Below, in pieces: positions 31,721 to 40,046 of a stretch of 50,146 bases of DNA (its first letter is position 1; every line of letters begins with the position of its first letter). The notes under the pieces were generated by a model. It searched no databases. It was not told the origin of the DNA and saw nothing but the letters and a program-made list of their open reading frames with translations. Position numbers and translations under genes: made by a program. Source of the stretch: an uncultured Lachnospiraceae bacterium (GTDB taxonomy: Bacteria > Bacillota > Clostridia > Lachnospirales > Lachnospiraceae); NCBI GenBank assembly GCA_902775555.1, contig CACYMQ010000010.1, forward strand, positions 1 through 50,146. The letters run 5' to 3'.

Positions 31721-32968
31721 ATGCGCTGCCTCTGTTGTCTTCTCGAGGGATTTCAGCCTGCGGATCCGGAGCATACCCACGGCGATCAGCGCCAGGCAGA
31801 TCCCGGAGAAGGTGATCGTAAGGGATGCGCCCTTTCCGACACCGCCGCCGGTCACGGCTCCCACTGCATCTGCCGTGATCCCGGACAGTGCATAGGATAC
31901 CACATAACCAAGCTGCGAGATGAAGCCGATGAAGCCCCAGGCTCTGCCCTGATACTCCTCCGGGATATTTGTCCTTGCCAGGTAATCCAGGCTGTTATTC
32001 GCAATGGGAAGCGCAGCAAAGAAGAGAAAACCAAAGAGCGCTATCACCACCGTATTCTGAAAGACACTGAAGAATGCCATACCGATGCCGGAGAAGAAAA
32101 GCCCGATGCAGAGCATTTTCACGAAATTCCTGTGAATGCCTCTGATACCAAGGAGCACTCCTGTAAAAAGCATCCCGGAAGCCGCAACCGTTTCAATGAT
32201 ACCAAGGGCTTTCGAGTCCGAGAAGGACAGGATAAAGGGCTCTCCCAGGACCTGGAACACGCCCATGAACATGGTAACCGCTGAAGAGACCAGGATCAGA
32301 AGGAGCATGCCTTTCTTTCCCGTGATCACCTTCCATCCTTCCTTCATGCTCTGAAGGAAGGGGGTTCTATCCCGGACCGGCTTCACTGCGATCCCCTTTC
32401 TAACGACTGCCGCAGAAAGGATCGTCAGGAAAAATGTACAGATATCAATGATCAGGATCACCTTGATATCACTGAAGGCCAGGATAAAGCCCGCCAGGAT
32501 CGGTGAGAAGAGATATCTGGAGCTGCCCGCCATGGAAACCAGCCCATTTGCCCTGGAATACTGTTCCTTCGTCAGAAGATCCGTGATCGTAGCCGTAAAT
32601 GCGGGTTCCAGAAGTGCAGAGAAAACCGAGCTTACGATCACGCCCAGGTAGATCTGCCAGAGCTCTGCTTCACCGCTCAGCATGCAGAGCAGGATGAAGA
32701 GCACGCCCAGACCCGAGCATCCGTCGCCGATCATCATAAGCAGCCTTCTGTCATATCTGTCCGCCAATACGCCTGCAGGAACCTTCAGCAGAAGACCCGG
32801 AAGAAATGCCAGAAGCATCATCAGCGCCATACCGGAGGCATTTCCCGTTTTCTGGAAGATATAGATCCCCAGACCGAAGCTGGTCAGTCCTCCTCCGATG
32901 GATGACACCAGCTCTCCCGCCCACAGGAGCATAAACTTTCTATAATTGCTTTTCTTTTGATCATTCAT
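31682..32968 (-). CDS. MFS transporter (EntS/macrolide-efflux-like)
   Basis: A 428-residue major facilitator with about 12 transmembrane helices. It begins FMLLWAGELVSSIGGGLTSF, and GVLADRYDRRLLMMIGDG is the conserved loop between helices 2 and 3 (G-x-x-x-D-R-x-x-R/K). Overall it resembles the EntS and Mef-type drug or siderophore exporters; the substrate is unknown. AGGAGAGG precedes the ATG. The last 12 residues (PEAKDPSTCLSS) and the stop codon are encoded by the type A hairpin repeats of cluster R4, so the native C-terminus was probably replaced when the repeats landed. Most of that tail lies in the soluble end and may not disturb function. Confidence 0.88.
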   Translation of the reverse strand: MNDQKKSNYRKFMLLWAGELVSSIGGGLTSFGLGIYIFQKTGNASGMALMMLLAFLPGLLLKVPAGVLADRYDRRLLMMIGDGCSGLGVLFILLCMLSGEAELWQIYLGVIVSSVFSALLEPAFTATITDLLTKEQYSRANGLVSMAGSSRYLFSPILAGFILAFSDIKVILIIDICTFFLTILSAAVVRKGIAVKPVRDRTPFLQSMKEGWKVITGKKGMLLLILVSSAVTMFMGVFQVLGEPFILSFSDSKALGIIETVAASGMLFTGVLLGIRGIHRNFVKMLCIGLFFSGIGMAFFSVFQNTVVIALFGFLFFAALPIANNSLDYLARTNIPEEYQGRAWGFIGFISQLGYVVSYALSGITADAVGAVTGGGVGKGASLTITFSGICLALIAVGMLRIRRLKSLEKTTEAAHPEAKDPSTCLSS

Positions 32969-32980
32969 TGTTCCTCTCCT

Positions 32981-33019
32981 AAAAAATGAAGCCTAAAGAT
33001 TTTCACCTTCAGGCTTCAT
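32981..33019 (-). terminator. rho-independent terminator of the S41 protease gene
   Basis: ATGAAGCCTAAAG pairs with CTTCAGGCTTCAT with one mismatch and an 8-base loop. On the - strand it is followed by six T. It lies about 70 bases after the protease stop codon, directly before the MFS ribosome site. Confidence 0.85.
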
Positions 33020-33087
33020 TATAGAAAGGAATTATTAAATAAACATTAATCTCTGACGGAAATCAGATGAAAGTCATCCCATGTGCA

Positions 33088-35634
33088 TTATTCCGCAAGA
33101 TAGCCCGCCTTATCAAAGGTATAGCTCTTACCGTCGATCACATAGGATCCGCTCTTTGCATACCATTTCTTATTTCCATACCACCAGCGGTTCCCGGACT
33201 TCTTCCATGCATATTTCGCAGCATCCGTACTAAGCCCGTTCTTTCCTGCCCAGGTACCCTTCACGAACTCATTTGAGGCCATGTATCCTGCCTTGTTGAA
33301 GTAATACCTCTTACCATCGATGACATAAGAGCCGTTCTTCGCATACCATTTCTTATTCCCGTACCACCAGCGGTTTCCGGACTTATGCCAGGTATACTTT
33401 GCCGTATCCTTCCATGCACCGCTCTTCTCAAGCCAGTAGCCGTCCACGAACTCGCCGGAAGCCATGTAGCCCTTCTTATCGAAATAGTACCAGGTTCCGT
33501 TGATCTTCATCCAGCGGTCCTTAAGATAGCCCATCCGTTTTCCTTCTTTTGCAAGCTCATAATACCAGCCCGTTTTGTCCTTCTTCCATCCGCCGAGCCT
33601 CACCTGTTCATTGCAGGATCCGTTCTTTGAAATAGTATAGCCGTCACGGATCGCATCACTTTCCATGATGCCGTTCTTATCAAAGAAATACCGCACTCCG
33701 TCGATCCTCTGCCACTGGTTCTTTGCGGACCAGCCGGTGTCATCCCTGAACGTCCAGCCCTTTGCGGTCTTAACCCATTTGCCGGTTACCTTGGTGTTTG
33801 CCTTTCCGTCCTTGTCATACCAGATCCCGTCTACCCATTCATTTGCATAATCCTTATAATAGTCACGGATCGATTTACGGAGGGTCGACAGTTTAAAGCA
33901 ATCGGAGTAATCCAGCTCATAGGGCACCGGTTCTTTTACCAGCAGGTAATCCGGTGCCGCACCCAGATCCACCTCCGTGTCATCCGCCAGGCATAATGTG
34001 ATATTTCCGGAGATCTGATAGCGGAATCCACCCGGCATATAGAACATTGACATGATGCATCCGCCACCGCCGGAGGTTTCCCCAATGATCGGGATCCCGG
34101 CCGCCTTCGCCATTACGGGAAGATAATTTGCCGAGGAAAATGACACTCTTGTCGTAAGGATCGCAAAGTTCAGATCATAACCGAATGCCTTATCCTTCTC
34201 ATCAAAGTTTCCATCCAGATTCAGATCCATTGCCTTCACATCCCTGATCTTCTCATGGGTTGTAGTGACAGTATAATAGGCATCGTACTGATTGTCGGTC
34301 TTACTCCTGTTCTTCATAAGGGTGACCATATACTCGGCGATTTCCGTGGATCCCCCGCCATTCGTACCAAGATCTACGATGAAATTCCGGATCCCGTTTG
34401 CCTGGGCATAATCACAGGCCTCTTTAAATGCCGGTACCACAGGATTCAAAAAATCATCGAAGTAGAAGATTGCCGTGTCTTCCGCAGTAAAAAGCGCTGC
34501 CGAAGCGTCCACCCACGTCCTGGCCAGTTTCCAGTCCTTCATACCGGTCTGTCTGGCCTCATTGATCTTTTCTATATACATGCTTCTTTCTTCAAGCAGA
34601 CTGGTTGTTTTGATCATCGCTATATTATCGGGATCCAGCAGGTCCTCCATTTCCTCCTGGAGGGCCGTTGCGAAAGAAGAATCCGGATATGTATCCATGC
34701 AACTTGCAGTTTCAAATATGAGATTGGTATGTCCACCGTCATGCATCTGTACCTGAACCGCAGCCAGTCCCTTTGTAAACTCGATCACATTCGTGGAATG
34801 AAGCAGTTCTTTCGCACGCTTCAGGGCATCGCTGCTGTCCAGCGCCCTGTCAAAGCCATATTCCCTTATCGTTTTGGCGAGAGGCGCTCTGGGCGGTGCA
34901 CCATAGAAATTGTCGATCGTAAAGCAGATTTCATTATAGGTAAATTCTGCTTCTGCCGGATCTCTTTCCAGTTTCTCATAAAGGGCCTCCGTTGTATAGT
35001 AGGCTTCCCCGTTTGCGATCAGATCGGAGACATGAAAATAGTATAACTGACCTTCATAATACTGACCGATATTGTAAGTAACAGCGGTCATATCCCGGAT
35101 CGTCGAAAGCGGAAAATACAGCCGGCCGTTAACATCCATCAGATCGATCGAATACTTTGACAGATCAAATATGACCGAAGGCTTTCCTGAAACGGACGTA
35201 TTGGAGATCTCCTTCGCATAAGGCGAGTCTAACGCTGAACCCGCATCAGTTTCCTGGTTGACGAAGGACGCAAACTTCTCCGAAGTGATCATGTCCTTCT
35301 CTGTATCAACCTCCATGGTTGTCCCGGACGGGCTCGTGATAACGAAGAATCCGTCTGACAGCTTTTCAACAACAAAATCCTTCGTGTAGATCGTATCCAG
35401 ATATTTATCTACATCGATATAAGGAACGGTGGGAAGATCACTTCGAAACAGCAGTTTCGTCTTCTCCGTCGTATCCTCGTCATAGACGTAGGTCGTGACC
35501 TCCCGGATCTCCGTGCTCACCTCTCCCGCTTTCAATCCCTCTCCCCCAGCCGTTTCAGCATGTGAGGTCACCGGGATCATAACCCCGGAAAAGAGAGCCG
35601 CCGCGATTGCCAGTCGTAACAGTTTCTTTCTCAT
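33088..35634 (-). CDS. secreted S41-family peptidase with choline-binding-type wall repeats
   Basis: An 848-residue exported protein. The N-terminus (KKLLRLAIAAALFSGVMIPVTSHAETA) is a Sec signal peptide cut after the Ala-x-Ala region near residue 26. The centre (about 330-560) is an S41 tail-protease-like fold with FIVDLGTNGGGSTEIAEY and ILTTRVSFSSANYLPVMAKA, where the Ser in FSSAN is the candidate nucleophile, and IIGETSGGGGC. From about 610 to the end come CW-binding repeats (GWYYELAKEGKRMGYLKD, TWYYFDKKGYMASGEF, and two nearly identical NRWWYGNKKWYAK-containing units). It should process proteins or peptides at the cell surface while attached to wall polymer. It lies 22 bases downstream of moeA but is functionally unrelated to it. 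Confidence 0.85.
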   Translation of the reverse strand: MRKKLLRLAIAAALFSGVMIPVTSHAETAGGEGLKAGEVSTEIREVTTYVYDEDTTEKTKLLFRSDLPTVPYIDVDKYLDTIYTKDFVVEKLSDGFFVITSPSGTTMEVDTEKDMITSEKFASFVNQETDAGSALDSPYAKEISNTSVSGKPSVIFDLSKYSIDLMDVNGRLYFPLSTIRDMTAVTYNIGQYYEGQLYYFHVSDLIANGEAYYTTEALYEKLERDPAEAEFTYNEICFTIDNFYGAPPRAPLAKTIREYGFDRALDSSDALKRAKELLHSTNVIEFTKGLAAVQVQMHDGGHTNLIFETASCMDTYPDSSFATALQEEMEDLLDPDNIAMIKTTSLLEERSMYIEKINEARQTGMKDWKLARTWVDASAALFTAEDTAIFYFDDFLNPVVPAFKEACDYAQANGIRNFIVDLGTNGGGSTEIAEYMVTLMKNRSKTDNQYDAYYTVTTTHEKIRDVKAMDLNLDGNFDEKDKAFGYDLNFAILTTRVSFSSANYLPVMAKAAGIPIIGETSGGGGCIMSMFYMPGGFRYQISGNITLCLADDTEVDLGAAPDYLLVKEPVPYELDYSDCFKLSTLRKSIRDYYKDYANEWVDGIWYDKDGKANTKVTGKWVKTAKGWTFRDDTGWSAKNQWQRIDGVRYFFDKNGIMESDAIRDGYTISKNGSCNEQVRLGGWKKDKTGWYYELAKEGKRMGYLKDRWMKINGTWYYFDKKGYMASGEFVDGYWLEKSGAWKDTAKYTWHKSGNRWWYGNKKWYAKNGSYVIDGKRYYFNKAGYMASNEFVKGTWAGKNGLSTDAAKYAWKKSGNRWWYGNKKWYAKSGSYVIDGKSYTFDKAGYLAE

Positions 35635-35656
35635 GTAGCTATTTCCTTTCTCTTTC

Positions 35657-36865
35657 TTATATCATAAAAACTTCGATCAGTGATCCGCTCTCCAGAGGCC
35701 CGGTCACACCATTCAGTATCCCGTAGGCATCACATCGGATCGCACTGCTGATCACCTGATTTCCCTGTGCAGTGGGAGCTTCAAACAGAAGCTCACCATT
35801 TCTTACGACCATACGGCCCCGGACAAAACGGGTTCCATGCCCTCCGGTCTTCACGATGGTCGTTCCGAGCTTTGCGGTGTATACCATGTGCCCGTATTCC
35901 CCATATCCCGCCAGCTTTCGAAGTGCCGGATAACAGATACACTGAAGGTTGGTCAGCGAGGACGCCGGATTTCCCGAAAGCCCGAGCATCACCCGGTCCT
36001 TCTTCACTCCGTATGCACAGGCCATACCCGGTTTCATTCCCACGCCCTTCACCGGGATCTCATATCCGCATTCCAGCATGGCATCCGGAACCAGATCATA
36101 GTCACCGGCACTTACGCCTCCTGTGGAGACCAGAAGGTCACAGGCTTCTTCGCCCCGGAGGATATGTTCCTTCAGATCTGCGATCGTATCCGGGCTGTGT
36201 CCCAGGCTGACCGTATCATATCCGATCCTTTCCAGTGCCGCTGCGATCATATAGCGGTTGGAGTTTCGGATCTTCCCATGAGGAAGCGGCTCACCCGGTT
36301 CCACCACCTCATCTCCCGTGGAAAGGATCCCCGCAACGGGTCTTCTGTATACCGGTACCTCCGTTATCCCCAGGGAGGCAAGCGTACCCACCATCCCGGC
36401 ATCGATCCGATAGCCTTTCTGCATCACTTCCGTACCGGGGCAGATATCCTCTCCCGCTTTCACGATATTCTCCCCGGGATGGTAGCTCCGGGAAAGCGTG
36501 ACCTGCTCCTTCGTAAATACCGTATCCTCGTACTTGCATACGGCATCCGCGCCCTCCGGTATCGGCGCTCCCGTCATCAGCCGGACTGCCGTACCGCTTT
36601 CCACCTTCTTCCCGGGTGTCTGTCCCGCACGGATCTCCTCGATGACGGAAAGAGTGACCGGTGCTTCCTTAGATGCACCCGCCGAATCGGAAGCCCGGAA
36701 GGCATATCCGTCATACGGGGAACGATCGAATCCCGGGATATTTTCCCCGGCAACGATGTCTCCTGCCAACACCCGGCCGTAGCACGCTTCCAATGGGATC
36801 CGTTCCCTTCCTACGGGACTGACACTATGTGTCAGTAGTTCCATCGCCTCTTTCCAATCCATCAT
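35657..36865 (-). CDS. moeA: molybdopterin molybdenumtransferase MoeA
   Basis: A 402-residue MoeA, which inserts molybdate into adenylylated molybdopterin. The N-terminal region has the family block ENIPGFDRSPYDGYAFRA. The central MoCF domain carries GILSTGDEVVEPG, KIRNSNRYM, LVSTGGVSAGDYDLV and LGLSGNPASSLT, and a C-terminal domain IV follows. The length is typical. AAGGAG lies 8 bases before the tandem ATG ATG. It is separated from the MOSC-MoaB gene upstream by about 300 bases of hairpin and tandem repeats. Confidence 0.93.
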   Translation of the reverse strand: MMDWKEAMELLTHSVSPVGRERIPLEACYGRVLAGDIVAGENIPGFDRSPYDGYAFRASDSAGASKEAPVTLSVIEEIRAGQTPGKKVESGTAVRLMTGAPIPEGADAVCKYEDTVFTKEQVTLSRSYHPGENIVKAGEDICPGTEVMQKGYRIDAGMVGTLASLGITEVPVYRRPVAGILSTGDEVVEPGEPLPHGKIRNSNRYMIAAALERIGYDTVSLGHSPDTIADLKEHILRGEEACDLLVSTGGVSAGDYDLVPDAMLECGYEIPVKGVGMKPGMACAYGVKKDRVMLGLSGNPASSLTNLQCICYPALRKLAGYGEYGHMVYTAKLGTTIVKTGGHGTRFVRGRMVVRNGELLFEAPTAQGNQVISSAIRCDAYGILNGVTGPLESGSLIEVFMI

Positions 36866-36916
36866 CTTCTTCTCTCCTTACCGGAGGATCAACCTTCCGG
36901 TATCTGTAAATCGTCT

Positions 36917-37080
36917 AAAGATTCTTCGTCGCTGCGCTCCTCAGAATGACATCGACTTGTCATCCTGAGCAAAGCGAAGGATCTTGGATCATAAGATTCT
37001 TCGGGCTGTAACGTGTCATCCTGAGCAAAGCGAAGGATCTTGGATCATAAGATTCTTCGGGCTGCGCCCTCAGAATGACA
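36917..37080. repeat. hairpin repeat cluster R5
   Basis: A type B copy on the - strand (36917-36951) is followed by two tandem units with a 56-base period, starting at 36958 and 37014. Each unit joins a type A copy (+ strand, loop AAA) to an inverted type B copy by the spacer TTGGATCATAA. The second inverted B copy is complete, with inner stem GGGC/GCCC and loop GCA. The cluster fills the moeA - MOSC-MoaB gap. Confidence 0.9.
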
Positions 37081-37164
37081 CATGTGTGTGTCAGAATGAC
37101 ACATGTGTGTGTCGGAATGACACATGTGCGTGTCGGAATGACACATGTGTGTGTCAGAATGACA
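37071..37164. repeat. 21-bp tandem repeat extending from a hairpin repeat end
   Basis: Four units of 21 bases (CAGAATGACA plus CATGTGTGTGT, with single-base variants CGGAATGACA and CATGTGCGTGT) and a fifth partial unit. The CAGAATGACA half is the terminal sequence of the type B hairpin repeat next to it, so the array seems to have grown from that end. The array stops nine bases before the stop codon of the MOSC-MoaB gene. Confidence 0.93.
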
Positions 37165-37172
37165 AGCTCGGG

Positions 37173-38135
37173 TCAGTCCGGGCGGGCGCACTCGGATACG
37201 CCCCCGCGCAGTACGCGAAGCCCGTGTTCCAGTCCGCCCAGGATAAAGCCCAGGCACTCTTCCACGGCCTTGGGGCTGCCGGGCAGGTTCACGATCAGGG
37301 TATTGCCACGGATCACGGACGCACCTCTGGTGAGCATGGCCCTGTCCGTGATCTCCATCGACTTCATGCGGATATACTCCGCGATCCCCGGAGCACTGCG
37401 CTCGGCGATCTCCAGCGTAGCCTCCGGCGTACAGTCCCTGGATGAAAATCCGGTCCCACCGCTGGTAATGATCAGATCCGCTTCCCGTCCGTCACTGAGA
37501 CGGATCAGCTCCGCCCTGATCCTTCCGATCTCATCCGGTATCACCACGGTTTCGATCACCTCATAGCCATTCTGAACCAGGATCTCCGCTGCCTTCGGTC
37601 CCGAAAGATCCTCTCTTTTTCCCGTAGAGGCCTTGTCGCTCATTACGACGACAGCCGCACGAAACGGCCGGTCAGGCTCCGGATAGATCACCGAAAATGT
37701 ATCTCCCTTTTTGATCGTACCACCGGCCAGGACCTCCATAAAGGTTCCCTGACGGGGCATGATACATTCTCCCATCCGCTTATAGATCGTGCAGTGGGTA
37801 TGGCATTCCTTGCCCTTCTGCGTGATCCGGAGACGCACCGGATGCTCTCCGTCACCGATGCAGAAAACGCTTCCTACCGGGAGGGTTGACGGGTCCACTC
37901 CGTCTATGATCAGATTCTCCCCGAACGCCCCGCTTTCAACATTTGCGCCTCTTCGATTGAAATCATCGATCCGGAAACCGGAAAGGGTGCTCACCTGCCT
38001 GTGCCATTTGCCGGCGTGAGCATCTCCCTGTATGCCCTCACCCTCGATCAGCACAGCCGATCCCACTTCTTTTTTCTCAACACCGCGCTTCTCGCTTACG
38101 CAGATTGCACGGATCCTACCTGTGATCGTATCCAT
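37173..38135 (-). CDS. MOSC domain - MoaB/MogA fusion (molybdenum cofactor)
   Basis: A 320-residue fusion. Residues 1-150 are a MOSC domain (EGIQGDAHAGKWHRQVS, GAFGENLIIDG, and the Cys-containing KECHTHCTIYKRMGECIMPR), a sulfur-carrier domain linked to the cofactor. Residues 157-315 are a MoaB/MogA molybdopterin adenylyltransferase domain (VVVMSDKASTGKREDLSG, IITSGGTGFSSRDCTPEAT, VNLPGSPKAVEECLGFIL). The combination is seen in clostridial cofactor loci. It lies 28 bases downstream of moaA on the same strand. It should adenylylate molybdopterin before MoeA acts; the MOSC part may deliver or sense sulfur. Confidence 0.9.
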   Translation of the reverse strand: MDTITGRIRAICVSEKRGVEKKEVGSAVLIEGEGIQGDAHAGKWHRQVSTLSGFRIDDFNRRGANVESGAFGENLIIDGVDPSTLPVGSVFCIGDGEHPVRLRITQKGKECHTHCTIYKRMGECIMPRQGTFMEVLAGGTIKKGDTFSVIYPEPDRPFRAAVVVMSDKASTGKREDLSGPKAAEILVQNGYEVIETVVIPDEIGRIRAELIRLSDGREADLIITSGGTGFSSRDCTPEATLEIAERSAPGIAEYIRMKSMEITDRAMLTRGASVIRGNTLIVNLPGSPKAVEECLGFILGGLEHGLRVLRGGVSECARPD

Positions 38136-38164
38136 CTCCCACTCCTCATCCGATGTAAGTCTTC

Positions 38165-39136
38165 CTAACCGCCGATGGTGTACATCTCATGTTCCTCCGA
38201 GATTCCTTCCGGCCGGTTGAACTGATGTGCTTCCGGTTTCTCATAGATACACTGTTCCAGCCCCTGACGGATCGCGTCACACCGCTCCTCTCCGGTCAGA
38301 CCTCCCCGCAGGATCCCCTTCATATCAACCCCGCGGTCATAGCATAAACAGCTTTTCAGGTATCCCCTCGACGTAAGGCGGATCCGGTTACAGCTGTCAC
38401 AGAACTTCCCATGGATCGCACTGATGAGTCCGATACTTCCCTGCAGACCCGGAACCCTGTAATAGACAGCCGGCCCATTTCCATGCGGTGTATCATCCGG
38501 TTCGAAGCCGTCCAGCCTCTCCCGGAGCAAAGGTATCAGTTCACTATGGGATATCCCCGGATAGTTCTTTCCCATCCCGATGGGCATCATTTCGATAAAA
38601 CGGACGTCCACCGGCAGATCCCGGGCGATATCGATCATGGAAAGGACATCCTCCCGGGCGATGGAAACTGCATTGACCTTGACTGCGATCCCTTCCGCGA
38701 TCGTGGCCTTCATTCCCCTCAGCACCGCATCCAGCGCATCGGATCCGGTCACATCCCGGTATCTTACGGGGTCCGTTGTGTCCAGGCTGACATTGATCCC
38801 GTCGATCCCGGCGGCTTTCAGCGCTTTGCATCTTTCTTCCAGCAGCACGCCATTTGTCGTCAGCGTCACCTGTTCGATCCCGGGTACCTTCTTCAGCATC
38901 CCGATCAACTGCTCCACGCCTCTTCTGACCAGCGGTTCCCCTCCCGTGATCTTGACCCTGTTGATCCCAATGGCAGCCGCCTGCTCCGCAACCTCCAGGA
39001 TCTCCTCATAGGAAAGGATCTCCTTCATCGGAACAGCCTCGATCTTCTCCGGCATGCAATACCGGCATCGCAGATTGCACCTGTCCGTGACGGATATTCT
39101 TATGTAGTTGATCAGTCTTCCGTACCTGTCTTTCAT
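38165..39136 (-). CDS. moaA: GTP 3',8-cyclase MoaA (radical SAM)
   Basis: A 323-residue radical SAM enzyme that starts molybdenum cofactor synthesis from GTP. The N-terminal cluster motif is CNLRCRYC, followed by VKITGGEPLVRRG and LTTNGVLL. The C-terminal cluster is CDSCNRIRLTSRGYLKSCLC, which binds the second 4Fe-4S. Family members end with a double glycine, and this one ends YTIGG. I start it at ATG 39136 (KDRYGRLINYIRISVTDRC), which matches the usual family N-terminus; a TTG at 39178 inside the decarboxylase gene would add 14 atypical residues. moaC, moaD, moaE and molybdate transport genes are not in the window. Confidence 0.93.
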   Translation of the reverse strand: MKDRYGRLINYIRISVTDRCNLRCRYCMPEKIEAVPMKEILSYEEILEVAEQAAAIGINRVKITGGEPLVRRGVEQLIGMLKKVPGIEQVTLTTNGVLLEERCKALKAAGIDGINVSLDTTDPVRYRDVTGSDALDAVLRGMKATIAEGIAVKVNAVSIAREDVLSMIDIARDLPVDVRFIEMMPIGMGKNYPGISHSELIPLLRERLDGFEPDDTPHGNGPAVYYRVPGLQGSIGLISAIHGKFCDSCNRIRLTSRGYLKSCLCYDRGVDMKGILRGGLTGEERCDAIRQGLEQCIYEKPEAHQFNRPEGISEEHEMYTIGG

Positions 39137-39164
39137 AGGACCGTTTTCCTCAGGGAACTCTTGA

Positions 39165-39890
39165 TCATCCCTTTTCAACCTTATTTATCTCTTCCTCGGA
39201 CACATTTTTCAGAGAATACGTGTCAAATGCCGCATCCTTCGGAAGATAGATCTCGACCCGGTTGATCTTATCCAGCCGCACGGTTCCTTCCTTTATGGAC
39301 ACGTCAAAGACATGACCGCCCTTCGTTCTGTCATCGGACAGAAAATGCAGATGCCAGCCGGGCATATTGATCCCGTCCATATGATCCGGGAAATATACCC
39401 CCACCAGGGATCCGCGGATGTTCTCGAAGACAAATGCTGTCTGATTCGAATCCAATACGGTCTTCAGGGTAACATGATGCGACCGGTACGGAGCCTCCGA
39501 TCTTGCATCCACTTTCTCAAACAGACCATCGATCCGGATCACATGCATGCTGTTCAGGCCGAAACGTTCTTCGATCTTTCTGGTCAGCTCTGTCCGGATA
39601 GACTGTATATCCTTCATATTCTCCAGAGGAAATTCTCTTTCTCCGCGAAGCTTCGCAACCGCCGAGAAAGGAACTCCCGCATCCGGCTCCACTTCGATCA
39701 CCGACCCGTCCTGTTTTGCCCTGTAGCAGTGTCCGTCCAGGACGATCATCTCTCCGTTTACATCCTCATAGGTCCCAAGACCGGTATCCCCCTCCTCCAG
39801 CAGCTCGGCCACCGTGATCACGGATCTGGAATAACCGAGGGCCAGCGCCTGAAGTGTAGAAACCTGAAACATTTTATTCTCTTTATCCAT
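39165..39890 (-). CDS. budA: alpha-acetolactate decarboxylase
   Basis: A 241-residue cytoplasmic enzyme converting acetolactate to acetoin, the second step of the acetoin/butanediol branch from pyruvate. Conserved elements are MFQVSTLQALALGYSRS at the start, GLGTYEDVNGEMIVLDG, SHHVTLKTVL, and the zinc-binding region GWHLHFLSDDRTKGGHVFDV with its three His. AAAGGAG lies before ATG 39890. It immediately precedes moaA on the same strand (28-base gap), an odd partner, since no molybdoenzyme is needed for acetoin formation. No acetolactate synthase gene is nearby. Confidence 0.93.
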   Translation of the reverse strand: MDKENKMFQVSTLQALALGYSRSVITVAELLEEGDTGLGTYEDVNGEMIVLDGHCYRAKQDGSVIEVEPDAGVPFSAVAKLRGEREFPLENMKDIQSIRTELTRKIEERFGLNSMHVIRIDGLFEKVDARSEAPYRSHHVTLKTVLDSNQTAFVFENIRGSLVGVYFPDHMDGINMPGWHLHFLSDDRTKGGHVFDVSIKEGTVRLDKINRVEIYLPKDAAFDTYSLKNVSEEEINKVEKG

Positions 39891-39955
39891 TTTACTACTC
39901 CTTTCACCATCACTTTCGTTATTGTATCACATTTATAAGGTGCTTGTATGGTTTT

Positions 39956-39984
39956 TTGACAGTTCCTCTCTTTTTGGGTATAAT
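39956..39984 (+). promoter_or_regulatory. consensus promoter of the VanY-like gene
   Basis: TTGACA (39956-39961) and TATAAT (39979-39984) are separated by exactly 17 bases. The start site near 39991 leaves a ~55-base leader with AGGAGG at 40032-40037, nine bases before ATG 40047. It is divergent from budA, whose - strand -10 is probably TGATACAAT near 39921-39929. Confidence 0.88.
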
Positions 39985-40046
39985 TTACACATATTGTGGG
40001 GACGGAACTCCGATCCCCATATCTTTTTATCAGGAGGACTATCCAT

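Noticed and set aside
36917-37164. Possible CRISPR array
   Set aside because: Units are of different lengths and orientations, there are no unique spacers of constant size, and no cas gene is present.
37045-37257. Short - strand frame encoding repeated CHSDTHM units
   Set aside because: It is only a translation of the 21-bp tandem repeat and has no start signal. It is not a repeat-containing gene product.
39137-39178. 14-residue N-terminal extension of moaA from TTG 39178
   Set aside because: The extension lies inside budA and is not typical of the family, while ATG 39136 matches the usual MoaA N-terminus.
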